Origin: Pseudalkalibacillus sp051842935
GTDB lineage: Bacteria; Bacillota; Bacilli; Bacillales; Fictibacillaceae
Direction: 5' to 3'
NCBI RefSeq assembly: GCF_051842935.1
Contig: NZ_JBPXRR010000001.1
Coordinates: 868,001 to 932,000 of the forward strand
DNA: 64,000 bases
The notes below the pieces were generated by a model. The model was not told the DNA's origin, did no database searches, and was given only the letters and a program-made list of their open reading frames with translations. Of the stretch, positions 25,249 through 33,307 are shown in pieces (the first letter of the stretch is position 1; every line of letters begins with the position of its first letter). The position numbers and the translations under genes are program-made.

Positions 25249-27096
25249 GTGAATCTTCGAGAAGAAATTCGAAACATAGCCATCATTGCCCACGTTGACC
25301 ACGGTAAAACCACATTGGTCGATAAATTATTGCACCAATCAGGTACATTCCGAGAGAATGAACAAGTCAGCGAACGTGCTATGGATTCGAACGATTTAGA
25401 AAAGGAACGCGGAATTACGATTCTTGCGAAAAATACAGCGATCAACTATCAAGACAAGCGAATCAACATCATGGATACACCTGGACACGCAGACTTCGGT
25501 GGAGAAGTTGAACGGATCATGAAAATGGTTGATGGTGTTCTCTTGCTTGTGGATGCTTATGAAGGTTGTATGCCACAAACGCGCTTTGTTCTGAAGAAGG
25601 CATTGGAGCAAAAGTTGACACCGGTTGTTGTCGTCAATAAAATCGACCGACCGTTCGCTCGCCCTACAGAAGTAGTGGATGAAGTGCTCGATCTGTTCAT
25701 CGAACTCGGTGCAGACGACGATCAACTTGAATTCCCTGTTGTTTATGCTTCTGCCTTGAATGGGACAGCAAGTAAAGATCCAGAACCAGAAAAACAAGAA
25801 AATGATATGAGTGCGATTTTCGAATCCATCTTAGATAATATCCCTGCACCGGCTGATACGAGTAATGATCCATTACAATTCCAGGTGGCATTGTTGGATT
25901 ACAATGATTACCTTGGCCGTATCGGAATTGGTCGTGTCTTCCGTGGGACGATTAAAGTCGGTCAAAGTGTTGCATTGATGAAGATAGATGGATCAGTCAA
26001 GAAATTCCGTGTCACTAAGCTATTCGGTTTCCTCGGATTGAAGCGAATTGAAATCAATGAAGCGAAGTCTGGTGACCTGATTGCGATTTCCGGAATGGAA
26101 GAAATCAACGTAGGAGAAACGGTTTGTCCAGAAGATCATCAAGAAGCATTACCGATCTTGCGTATCGATGAGCCGACGATCCAAATGACATTCCTTGTCA
26201 ATAACAGTCCTTTCGCAGGCCGTGAAGGGAAGTATCTGACAAGCCGTAAAATTGAAGAAAGATTGAATCAACAATTGGAGACGGATGTCAGCCTGCGAGT
26301 TGAAAACACGGATTCTCCAGATGTATGGACAGTTTCAGGACGTGGAGAATTGCACTTGTCCATCCTGATTGAGAACATGAGACGTGAAGGATACGAGCTG
26401 CAGGTTTCAAAGCCAGTCGTCATCATCCGTGAAATCGACGGTCAAAAGTGTGAACCTGTAGAACGAGTACAAATCGACGTACCTGAAGAGCATACTGGAG
26501 CGATCATGGAGTCACTAGGTGCTCGTAAAGGTGAGATGGTCAACATGTTGAACCATGGTAACGGTCAAGTACGACTGGAATTCTTGGTTCCAGCGCGTGG
26601 ATTGATTGGATATACGACTGAATTCTTGACACTCACTAGAGGATACGGAATCTTGAATCACTCTTTCGATAGCTATCAGCCGGTCATCCAAGGAAAAATC
26701 GGTGGACGTAGAGAAGGTGTTCTCGTATCCATGGAATCTGGGAAAGCTTCTCAATATGGCATCCTGAATGTCGAGGATCGAGGAACCATTTTCGTAGAAC
26801 CGGGTACGGACATTTACGAAGGAATGATTGTTGGAGAACACAACCGTGAGAATGACATCACAGTCAACCTTACGAAGGTGAAACAATTGACCAACATGCG
26901 TTCAGCAGGGAAAGACAACACGGTTTCAATGAAGAAAGCACGTGTGATGACCCTTGAAGAAGCGCTTGAGTACTTGAACGATGATGAATACTGTGAAGTG
27001 ACACCAGAATCCATCCGTCTACGTAAAAAGATTCTTGATAAGAATGAACGTGAGCGTTTGGAGAAGAAACGCAAGCTTGCTGAACAGAATTCTTAA
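25249..27096 (+). CDS. typA: Ribosome-associated GTPase TypA/BipA
   Basis: A 615-residue translational GTPase related to EF-G and LepA. P-loop AHVDHGKTT (14-22), switch II DTPGHADFGGEV, NKIDRP and SALNG are intact; the C-terminal BipA-specific domain runs to the end. It binds 70S ribosomes and helps 50S assembly and stress growth. GTG start after AAGGAGAGATTTGAA. Known as ylaG in B. subtilis. ylaH follows after 23 bases. Confidence 0.97.
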   Translation: MNLREEIRNIAIIAHVDHGKTTLVDKLLHQSGTFRENEQVSERAMDSNDLEKERGITILAKNTAINYQDKRINIMDTPGHADFGGEVERIMKMVDGVLLLVDAYEGCMPQTRFVLKKALEQKLTPVVVVNKIDRPFARPTEVVDEVLDLFIELGADDDQLEFPVVYASALNGTASKDPEPEKQENDMSAIFESILDNIPAPADTSNDPLQFQVALLDYNDYLGRIGIGRVFRGTIKVGQSVALMKIDGSVKKFRVTKLFGFLGLKRIEINEAKSGDLIAISGMEEINVGETVCPEDHQEALPILRIDEPTIQMTFLVNNSPFAGREGKYLTSRKIEERLNQQLETDVSLRVENTDSPDVWTVSGRGELHLSILIENMRREGYELQVSKPVVIIREIDGQKCEPVERVQIDVPEEHTGAIMESLGARKGEMVNMLNHGNGQVRLEFLVPARGLIGYTTEFLTLTRGYGILNHSFDSYQPVIQGKIGGRREGVLVSMESGKASQYGILNVEDRGTIFVEPGTDIYEGMIVGEHNRENDITVNLTKVKQLTNMRSAGKDNTVSMKKARVMTLEEALEYLNDDEYCEVTPESIRLRKKILDKNERERLEKKRKLAEQNS

Positions 27097-27119
27097 AAAG
27101 AGAAAAGGAGACGGTATGA

Positions 27120-27434
27120 ATGAGTGTCGATGTCAATGAACGTCTTCAATTCTTTGCAAGATTATATCAAGTGGACCAGAACCCGGAGCTCGGGATGTGG
27201 TTCTTGTATCTGACAGTCTTATTGCTTTCGATTGTGGTTTTCAAGTTAGGATTTTCAAGGAAACTTCCGGTACTGAAAGCTGTAGTCGTTTACGTTTTCC
27301 TTGCATTAGGCTGTACGTTTCTAACCTTCTTCGCTGTCTTCCTGCCTGTAACGGAAGGCTTGATGGTGGCAGCGGCGATATTGATCATTTATAAAGTGCG
27401 TCTGAACCAGCACAAAAAGGAACAAAGCGAATAA
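27120..27434 (+). CDS. ylaH: YlaH family membrane protein
   Basis: A 104-residue protein with three membrane segments (about 27-46, 52-75, 77-92), matching YlaH in size and position. An ATG four bases upstream (27116) opens only a 7-codon frame after AAGGAG, so the true start is ATG 27120. Function unknown; probably co-transcribed with typA. A terminator follows. Confidence 0.88.
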   Translation: MSVDVNERLQFFARLYQVDQNPELGMWFLYLTVLLLSIVVFKLGFSRKLPVLKAVVVYVFLALGCTFLTFFAVFLPVTEGLMVAAAILIIYKVRLNQHKKEQSE

Positions 27435-27435
27435 A

Positions 27436-27467
27436 AAAACAGCTCAGTTGCGACTGAGCTGTTTTAC
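27436..27467 (+). terminator. Terminator of typA-ylaH
   Basis: AAAACAGCTCAGT / ACTGAGCTGTTTT around tgcg, then TTTACT. Confidence 0.85.
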
Positions 27468-27491
27468 TATCTTTGGAAAGGGGAGCATCTT

Positions 27492-27761
27492 ATGAACCTT
27501 CAAGATACGTTATACAATTGGTTGAGCATCAAAAGGGTTGCTGATGAAAGGCAAGACGATCAAGCTGCAAAAGACACATTGGATTTCTTCGAGGAAATGT
27601 TGACAGAAGATCATCTCGTTGAAGATTTAAGAGTAGAGACGAAACCGCCGATGTATATCATCCATTACTCCATTGAAGGGACTTCTCATCAGAAGCAATT
27701 CCCTATCGAGTTGATTGATGCTCTATACGATTCAATAGAGTCTGAACCGAAGTATAACTGA
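27492..27761 (+). CDS. Unrecognised small acidic protein
   Basis: An 89-residue soluble, acidic protein with AAAGGGGAGCATCTT before the ATG. Helical N-terminal half, then a likely beta hairpin around PPMYIIHYSIEG. No family recognised. It ends one base before the convergent ylaI stop, and the upstream typA-ylaH terminator lies inside its leader, so it may be expressed by read-through or its own promoter. Confidence 0.65.
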   Translation: MNLQDTLYNWLSIKRVADERQDDQAAKDTLDFFEEMLTEDHLVEDLRVETKPPMYIIHYSIEGTSHQKQFPIELIDALYDSIESEPKYN

Positions 27762-27762
27762 C

Positions 27763-27963
27763 TTACCAGGTTTCTTCCTTGGATGAATCGTTATAGATGA
27801 TGAAATTTCCCGATGCTTTTCGTTCTTCTGTTCTTTCTTTTATCCGATGATGACATGATTGACACATATAGGTGTGTATCGGTCTGTTCCGCAGTTTCTT
27901 AGCCAATGGGCTTTCGTCTTTTAGTTTTTCGATTTTATCACATAGGACACATTTGACACGCAT
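27763..27963 (-). CDS. ylaI: Zinc-ribbon protein YlaI (DUF2197)
   Basis: A 66-residue protein with two CXXC knuckles (CVLC near the start, CQSC near residue 35), typical of a zinc ribbon. Matches YlaI in size and orientation. ATG 27963 is preceded by AAAGAGGTGGATATC; a GTG three codons earlier overlaps that site. Function unknown. Confidence 0.88.
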   Translation of the reverse strand: MRVKCVLCDKIEKLKDESPLAKKLRNRPIHTYMCQSCHHRIKERTEERKASGNFIIYNDSSKEETW

Positions 27964-28122
27964 GATATCCACCTCTTTCTAGGACAAGTATACCACGAAT
28001 ATCCCGGTGTGTATAAATCATGCAGCAGCAGGGATAATAAGATTTCTGTCGAAGGTAAAGGTATACGGAAGTGATACTTTGAAATCAACTGCACACCTGA
28101 TACGTGAAAGGAGCTGTTCGGT

Positions 28123-28584
28123 ATGGCGACGAAAAGTGTATCTTCATTGAATGAAACGCAATTCCAGTTATTGCAGAAAGAATGCTATGTGATTGTGAAT
28201 ACTGTCGACCCTGTGGCACATACCCCATATGTGAATGCGATCTCTTGGGTATATGCACCTGACATGGAAACGATTTTGTTTGCGGTCGATAACCGTTCCA
28301 AAGCGGTACGCAATGTTTACGAAAATGAAAATGTATCGATCACCTTCATAGGGGATGAAACGACGTCTGTCATCAACGGGACTGCCGAAGTGATTGAAGA
28401 ACATATGGATTCAGTACCAATCAAACTTGCGATGATCAAAGTGAAAATATATGAAATTCGAGATGCGATGTTTTATGGTGCGAAAATCGCGCAACCCCCT
28501 CAATATGAAAAAACATATGATGCTCAGGCAGCTGCAAAGTTGGATAAGCAGGTCATGAACGCACTTAAAGAAAAAGCGAAATAA
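28123..28584 (+). CDS. ylaL: Pyridoxamine-phosphate-oxidase-like flavoprotein YlaL
   Basis: A 153-residue split-barrel protein. PYVNAISWVYAPD and ILFAVDNRSKAVRN fit the FMN-binding split-barrel fold. The B. subtilis YlaL is of the same length class. Enzyme activity unknown. AAAGGAGCTGTTCGGT precedes the ATG. Single gene with a terminator shared with ylaJ. Confidence 0.85.
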   Translation: MATKSVSSLNETQFQLLQKECYVIVNTVDPVAHTPYVNAISWVYAPDMETILFAVDNRSKAVRNVYENENVSITFIGDETTSVINGTAEVIEEHMDSVPIKLAMIKVKIYEIRDAMFYGAKIAQPPQYEKTYDAQAAAKLDKQVMNALKEKAK

Positions 28585-28593
28585 CATACAAAG

Positions 28594-28625
28594 AAGAAGG
28601 TGACCATTTCGGTCACCTTCTTTTA
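28594..28625. terminator. Bidirectional terminator between ylaL and ylaJ
   Basis: AAGAAGGTGACC / GGTCACCTTCTT with loop ATTTC and T-rich flanks on the plus side. Confidence 0.85.
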
Positions 28626-29249
28626 TTATTGTTGCTCTTTGACGCGATCAGGGTCGCTTGGTTTGCTCTTTCCTTGCTTTTCTTGTTGATTCTGCAATTC
28701 ATTTTCTTTGTTTTGTGGCAGGTTTTTATCATTCTTCCGGATAGGATCCGGTTCTTTTTTGTTCAATTGTCCTGGGACTTCAGGAATCAACCTTCCAGTG
28801 ATCGCTGCCAACTCTTCCATGATGCCGCCAATCGGTTTACCTTCAGCAATTTGCTTGCCCATCTCTTGTAAACGTGTGAAGATATCCGGATCTGCAGTAA
28901 TGGCTGCATTCGCACCGTACGGATCATGTTGCAAAGCCTCAGCAACACTGTATTTGATCGATCCTACTCTTGAACGATCCAAGTTATCGTCCACATCGAT
29001 CCCTACGATTGCGTATTTACCTACGACCACAGCTGTTGCATCTTTTACATCAGGAACTTTCATCGAAAGCTCGACGAGCCGCTTGGAAATCTGTCTGGAA
29101 CTTTTACGTTCTTCTTTGTTATATTCTACACTCTGTCGAACTTCGATCGGCTTGGTATCGTTCGCTATACTTTCATCTTGCTGGTTGTTCTGGCAAGAAA
29201 TGAGTATCAGGAATGAAGATAGTATCAATAAACGAGGAATATTACGCAA
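28626..29249 (-). CDS. ylaJ: YhcN/YlaJ-family sporulation lipoprotein
   Basis: A 207-residue lipoprotein. TTG 29249 is chosen because AAAGGATG stands upstream and gives signal MRNIPRLLILSSFLILISC; a TTG nine codons earlier would disrupt it. The YhcN/YlaJ domain spans about 50-150 (VPDVKDATAVVVGKYAIVGIDVDD), followed by a charged Pro/Lys/Gln-rich tail. Family members are spore lipoproteins affecting germination in B. subtilis. Confidence 0.88.
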   Translation of the reverse strand: MRNIPRLLILSSFLILISCQNNQQDESIANDTKPIEVRQSVEYNKEERKSSRQISKRLVELSMKVPDVKDATAVVVGKYAIVGIDVDDNLDRSRVGSIKYSVAEALQHDPYGANAAITADPDIFTRLQEMGKQIAEGKPIGGIMEELAAITGRLIPEVPGQLNKKEPDPIRKNDKNLPQNKENELQNQQEKQGKSKPSDPDRVKEQQ

Positions 29250-29387
29250 GGCTGAACATCCTTTCGTGTATATCAAGTTACCGTTATTCTTCGTTTAATC
29301 TTCTATCTTTATACAAACGGACATACAGTAAAAGAGGATGAAAAAAGAAGCCTCTCCAAATGCATTGGATCAGCTCCTTTGTACGTC

Positions 29388-29882
29388 CTATTTAACATTG
29401 ATTTGTACGATGTGACGAATCGGATTTTCACGGTTGGATCCATCACCGAAGTAGAAGTGGACCGGGCCGTCTTTCAGCGGTTTGCCGTCCAGTGAAAACC
29501 CGAGAATTCCAGCTCTTGCTTCTTCGAGTGGCAGTGTTCTTGTCTCGTTCTCAGAGGTGCAAAGTTCAACTTCCGACGCATCCTCTTTCGGCTCTGAGTT
29601 GTCGAGAAAGCTTACAAAAGGAATTCCGTAGGATTTTGAGAATAGTTCCTGTTTATCATATTGGATTTTGTTTTGATTCGTATTGACGGGTCCTCTTGCC
29701 CCATCTCTTCGTTCTCGGTCCCAATGCTCTGCAACTTCTTTTGCATAATGATCTTCCGCTTCCAATGGTTTTTCATCAAAATATGTGTTCAAATCAACCT
29801 TTCGATCATCGAATATCCATACACCCGGATCAAGTGTGATCGGAAAGTTGACATTACCTTTTATGAATACGATGGATTCCAT
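29388..29882 (-). CDS. Unrecognised acidic protein
   Basis: A 164-residue soluble protein starting at ATG 29882 after AGGAGTGAGATAC. It opens ESIVFIKGNVNFPITLDPGVWIFDDR and ends with a beta-rich block GPVHFYFGDGSNRENPIRH. I do not recognise the family. It is divergent from glsA2 and upstream of ylaJ on the same strand; a weak hairpin with CTTCTTTTTTC on the minus strand (29350 region) probably terminates it. Confidence 0.7.
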   Translation of the reverse strand: MESIVFIKGNVNFPITLDPGVWIFDDRKVDLNTYFDEKPLEAEDHYAKEVAEHWDRERRDGARGPVNTNQNKIQYDKQELFSKSYGIPFVSFLDNSEPKEDASEVELCTSENETRTLPLEEARAGILGFSLDGKPLKDGPVHFYFGDGSNRENPIRHIVQINVK

Positions 29883-30023
29883 GTATCTCACTCCTAATAA
29901 AAAATTCGTACTAAGTATATCGTTCCATCTTCATTTTGTCACATTAGGGTATAGTACTAATAAGTGTTACCATGCAAAAAGACCGATAACTAGATTGTGA
30001 CATGTGGAGGTGGCGAGACAACA

Positions 30024-30953
30024 ATGTATTGTGAAACGGATGAAGAATTATTGGAACTAGTGGAACGTGCTCGAAACTATACGGGACAAGGGAAAGTAGC
30101 AAGTTATATACCAGCGCTGGAAAGAGCGGATCAGAATGACCTTTCCATGGCACTATATTACACAGATGGTCGTTGCGTAAAGGCTGGGGATGTAGAAAAG
30201 AAGTTCACTCTGCAAAGTGTTTCGAAAGTCCTTACCCTTGCACTTGCAATCATGGATAGAGGGGAAGAGGAGGTTTTCAGCAGAGTTGGAATGGAACCGA
30301 CTGGTGACCCTTTCAACTCGATTGCGAAACTGGAGACACAAGTACCTGCAAAGCCTCTTAATCCTATGATCAATGCAGGAGCGCTTGTGGTGACGGATAT
30401 GATCGCAGGAAATTCTGTTCATCAGAAGTTAGGGAGGCTCCTTTCAATCATTCACGACATGACCAACAACTCTGACATTGATATCGATCATGAGGTCGCA
30501 CAATCTGAATATGAAACAGCGAATTTGAATCGATCTCTTTGCTATTTCATGAAACAGCATGGTGTTGTAGAAGGGGATGTAGACGAACTCATCGATCTAT
30601 ACACGAAACAGTGTGCGATACAAGTAACATGCTACGACCTCGCGAGAATCGGAGCCGTTTTGGCAAATAAAGGGCTCGATCCTCAAAGTAACAGAAGGAT
30701 ATTACCGGCTAGGATTGCAACGATCGTCAAGACGTTCATGGTTACTTGCGGGATGTATAACGCTTCAGGTGAATTTGCGATTCAAGTGGGGATTCCATCA
30801 AAAAGTGGTGTGTCAGGTGCGATTTTAGGTTTGGTACCTCCATCGATGGGTGTCGGCGTGTATGGTCCGGCGCTGAATGATAAAGGAAATAGCATCGGAG
30901 GAGTGAAGCTTTTGGAAATGTTATCTCAACGCTATGATTTAAGTATATTTTAA
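30024..30953 (+). CDS. glsA2: Glutaminase
   Basis: A 309-residue serine-dependent beta-lactamase-type glutaminase converting glutamine to glutamate and ammonia. The catalytic SxxK is S65-V-S-K68; GDPFNSI, NPMINAGAL and TCGMYNASGEFA are conserved blocks. Start at ATG 30024, giving exactly the length of B. subtilis YlaM/GlsA2, with GGAGGTGG upstream. Glutamate production would also serve osmotic adaptation. Stands before ylaN as in B. subtilis. Confidence 0.95.
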   Translation: MYCETDEELLELVERARNYTGQGKVASYIPALERADQNDLSMALYYTDGRCVKAGDVEKKFTLQSVSKVLTLALAIMDRGEEEVFSRVGMEPTGDPFNSIAKLETQVPAKPLNPMINAGALVVTDMIAGNSVHQKLGRLLSIIHDMTNNSDIDIDHEVAQSEYETANLNRSLCYFMKQHGVVEGDVDELIDLYTKQCAIQVTCYDLARIGAVLANKGLDPQSNRRILPARIATIVKTFMVTCGMYNASGEFAIQVGIPSKSGVSGAILGLVPPSMGVGVYGPALNDKGNSIGGVKLLEMLSQRYDLSIF

Positions 30954-31041
30954 TGTGAGACGTCTGATTTATGTTGCATTTTCGGGTATGAAACGATACT
31001 ATTAGTAATAGAGAGAGGCACTTGGAACGGAGGGATTCGAT

Positions 31042-31320
31042 TTGTCGACTGAGATGGTTACCGGTCATCGTGAAAAAGCATTTGCCCTATTGCAGGCTGA
31101 TGCAGAAAAAATCCTAAAGTTGATTGAAGTTCAGATGGAAAACTTAACGATGCCGCAATGCCCTCTCTATGAGGAAGTACTCGATACTCAAATGTTCGGA
31201 CTTTCCAGAGAGATAGATTTTGCAGTGCGTTTAGAATTGATTGAAGCTGAACAAGGGAAAGCATTATTAGAATCGCTTGAACGTCAGCTTACAGCTTTAC
31301 ACGATGCCTGGTCTAAATAA
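31042..31320 (+). CDS. ylaN: YlaN (DUF1507), Fur-linked iron homeostasis factor
   Basis: A 92-residue helical protein with the strongly conserved block MPQCPLYEEVLDTQMFGLSR. TTG start with CGGAGGGATTCGATT upstream, the same length as in B. subtilis. Recent work in S. aureus and B. subtilis, from memory, shows YlaN binds iron and relieves Fur repression. Conserved place before ftsW. Confidence 0.95.
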   Translation: MSTEMVTGHREKAFALLQADAEKILKLIEVQMENLTMPQCPLYEEVLDTQMFGLSREIDFAVRLELIEAEQGKALLESLERQLTALHDAWSK

Positions 31321-31376
31321 GACTTTGATATCAGTGAACCCTGGACTATGCTCCAGTTGAACATTGATGGATAAAT

Positions 31377-31411
31377 AAAACTCAAGCTGTGGATTCCAGC
31401 TTGAGTTTTTT
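31377..31411 (+). terminator. Terminator of ylaN
   Basis: AAACTCAAGCTG / CAGCTTGAGTTT then TTTT. Confidence 0.9.
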
Positions 31412-31517
31412 TATGAGGTCATATCGCCCTTTTCTCCGAAATTGACAAGTAATTTTAACTTTATGACCGATATTCGTATGGTACGATGTTGAAGAGACCA
31501 CCGAAGGAGGTGCGTAG

Positions 31518-31991
31518 ATGATCCCGATTATCGTCATCTTGATCTTATTCCCGATTTCGACCTTTTTACATGAAATGGGTCACTACATAACTGCTCGTAT
31601 GACAGGGATTAAAGCGTCCGAGATTCGCATGGGATTGGGACCTGTCATTATGAAAATCCATCGACCTTCTTTACATATAGAAGTCGGTCTATTCTTTTTT
31701 TTAGGTGCCTATACGATTTCGCGAGGTTCAGATCAGACAGGTGATTTCCAGCGATTGCTCATTTCGTTGAATGGTCCACTGGTCAACCTTGTATTAGCAC
31801 TTTATGCTTATTTGATATTGAATACGCTGCAAGGGGATCTATCTGAAGCCCTTGTTTCGTTGTTTGCATTCATCAATATCTGGATAGCCATCGGCAACTT
31901 GATTCCTTTTCAAATCAAGGGGAAAAAATCAGATGGATGGATCGTATTTGAAAGCTTATGGAAAGTCATCAAGAGAAAAACAGCACATTGA
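31518..31991 (+). CDS. Small M50-family (site-2-protease-like) membrane metalloprotease
   Basis: A 157-residue protein with HEMGH at 18-22 inside the first membrane helix, the zinc motif of M50 proteases, and a conserved-type Asp in KKSDGW near residue 140. About four membrane segments. No PDZ domain. It is much shorter than RasP or SpoIVFB, so it is a minimal core. It lies between ylaN and ftsW, a position without a gene in B. subtilis. ACCGAAGGAGGTGCG gives a strong ribosome site. Substrate unknown. Confidence 0.82.
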   Translation: MIPIIVILILFPISTFLHEMGHYITARMTGIKASEIRMGLGPVIMKIHRPSLHIEVGLFFFLGAYTISRGSDQTGDFQRLLISLNGPLVNLVLALYAYLILNTLQGDLSEALVSLFAFINIWIAIGNLIPFQIKGKKSDGWIVFESLWKVIKRKTAH

Positions 31992-32092
31992 ATTCCTGAG
32001 AGCTCGAATAAATGATTTAGTGGTATGTGGAAGGAAATCGGTTTTTTGACTCGAATAGTTTCTTAATAAAGATTTATGTGGGGTTGGCAAAC

Positions 32093-33292
32093 ATGCTAAA
32101 AAAAATGTTTAAAAACTATGATTATACGATGATTGCGATCGTACTTGCTTTATGTGCCATCGGTCTTGTGATGGTCTATAGTGCAAGCATGATCGAAGCG
32201 GTGACGAAGTATGGAAGAAGCAGTGATCACTTCTTCAACAAGCATTTGATATGGGTGTTTCTTGGTATCATCGTATTTTCCGTGTTCATGATCCTGCCGT
32301 ATAAAATGTATCAAAAATTGATTGTGCCCATTACGGTCACGATGCTACTGTCATTGGTCGCAGTCTACTTTTTCGGTAATGAAGTCAACAATGCAAGATC
32401 CTGGTTTTCCGTCGGGGGCTTCAGTATCCAACCGGCAGAGTATGCGAAATTGGGGATCATATTGTATTTGGCGTCTGTTTTCTCAAAAAAACAGAGTTAC
32501 ATATCCGATTTCAAGACAGGTGTAGCACCTCCATTAATCGTCTTGTCTCTCGTTTGTTTCCTCATCTTCATCCAACCCGATTTGGGAAGTATGATGATTG
32601 TGGCGATGACGGCAGGAGTCATCCTATTCTGTTCAGGGATGAAATGGAAGCATCTTACGATCATGAGCTCGGTACTCTTTTTTCTCGGGTTCATCGCTTT
32701 CAAGTTTTTCTTAAGTAGCGAACAATTGTCCCGTTTTTCCGCAGCATATCGTCCATTTGAAGATCCGACAGATTCGGGATTTCAATTGATCAATGGTTAT
32801 TTGGCACTCGGAACAGGTGGGATGTTCGGTAAAGGCTTAGGTCAAAGCATACAAAAGTATGGCTTCTTGCCTGAACCGCATACAGACTTCATCATTACGA
32901 TTGTCGCTGAAGAACTTGGTTTTGCCGGTGTATTTGTGATCATTCTCATGTTGATGTATATCGTCTTCAAAGGGATGTACACAGGATTGCATTGTAAAGA
33001 CGCATTCGGAAGTCTTCTGTCGATCGGGATTTCCGGTATGATCGGAATTCAAACGATCGTCAATCTGGGAGCTGCTTCTGGCATACTTCCTGTCACTGGT
33101 GTTACACTACCTTTTATCAGCTACGGAGGCTCGTCACTGATCCTCTTGATGATGAGTGTAGGAATTCTAGTCAATATATCCATGTTCGTAAAATACCGTA
33201 AAGAGCAATCACCTCCAGCCAATCATTCGATCCCATCATCACAACAACGGACGAAGCTGAGAGTCGTATCACAACAACGTGTATCTCAATAA
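32093..33292 (+). CDS. ftsW: SEDS peptidoglycan polymerase FtsW
   Basis: A 399-residue membrane protein of ten helices, the divisome glycosyltransferase that polymerises lipid II. I use ATG 32093 (MLKKMFKNYDYTM), which aligns with B. subtilis FtsW; an in-frame start at 32027 would add 22 unusual residues. QPAEYAKLG, QPDLGS and the C-terminal LPFISYGGSSL are SEDS signatures. The ribosome site is weak (GGGGTTGG). pycA starts 15 bases after the stop. Confidence 0.95.
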   Translation: MLKKMFKNYDYTMIAIVLALCAIGLVMVYSASMIEAVTKYGRSSDHFFNKHLIWVFLGIIVFSVFMILPYKMYQKLIVPITVTMLLSLVAVYFFGNEVNNARSWFSVGGFSIQPAEYAKLGIILYLASVFSKKQSYISDFKTGVAPPLIVLSLVCFLIFIQPDLGSMMIVAMTAGVILFCSGMKWKHLTIMSSVLFFLGFIAFKFFLSSEQLSRFSAAYRPFEDPTDSGFQLINGYLALGTGGMFGKGLGQSIQKYGFLPEPHTDFIITIVAEELGFAGVFVIILMLMYIVFKGMYTGLHCKDAFGSLLSIGISGMIGIQTIVNLGAASGILPVTGVTLPFISYGGSSLILLMMSVGILVNISMFVKYRKEQSPPANHSIPSSQQRTKLRVVSQQRVSQ

Positions 33293-33307
33293 GGAGGAAT
33301 CACTTAT

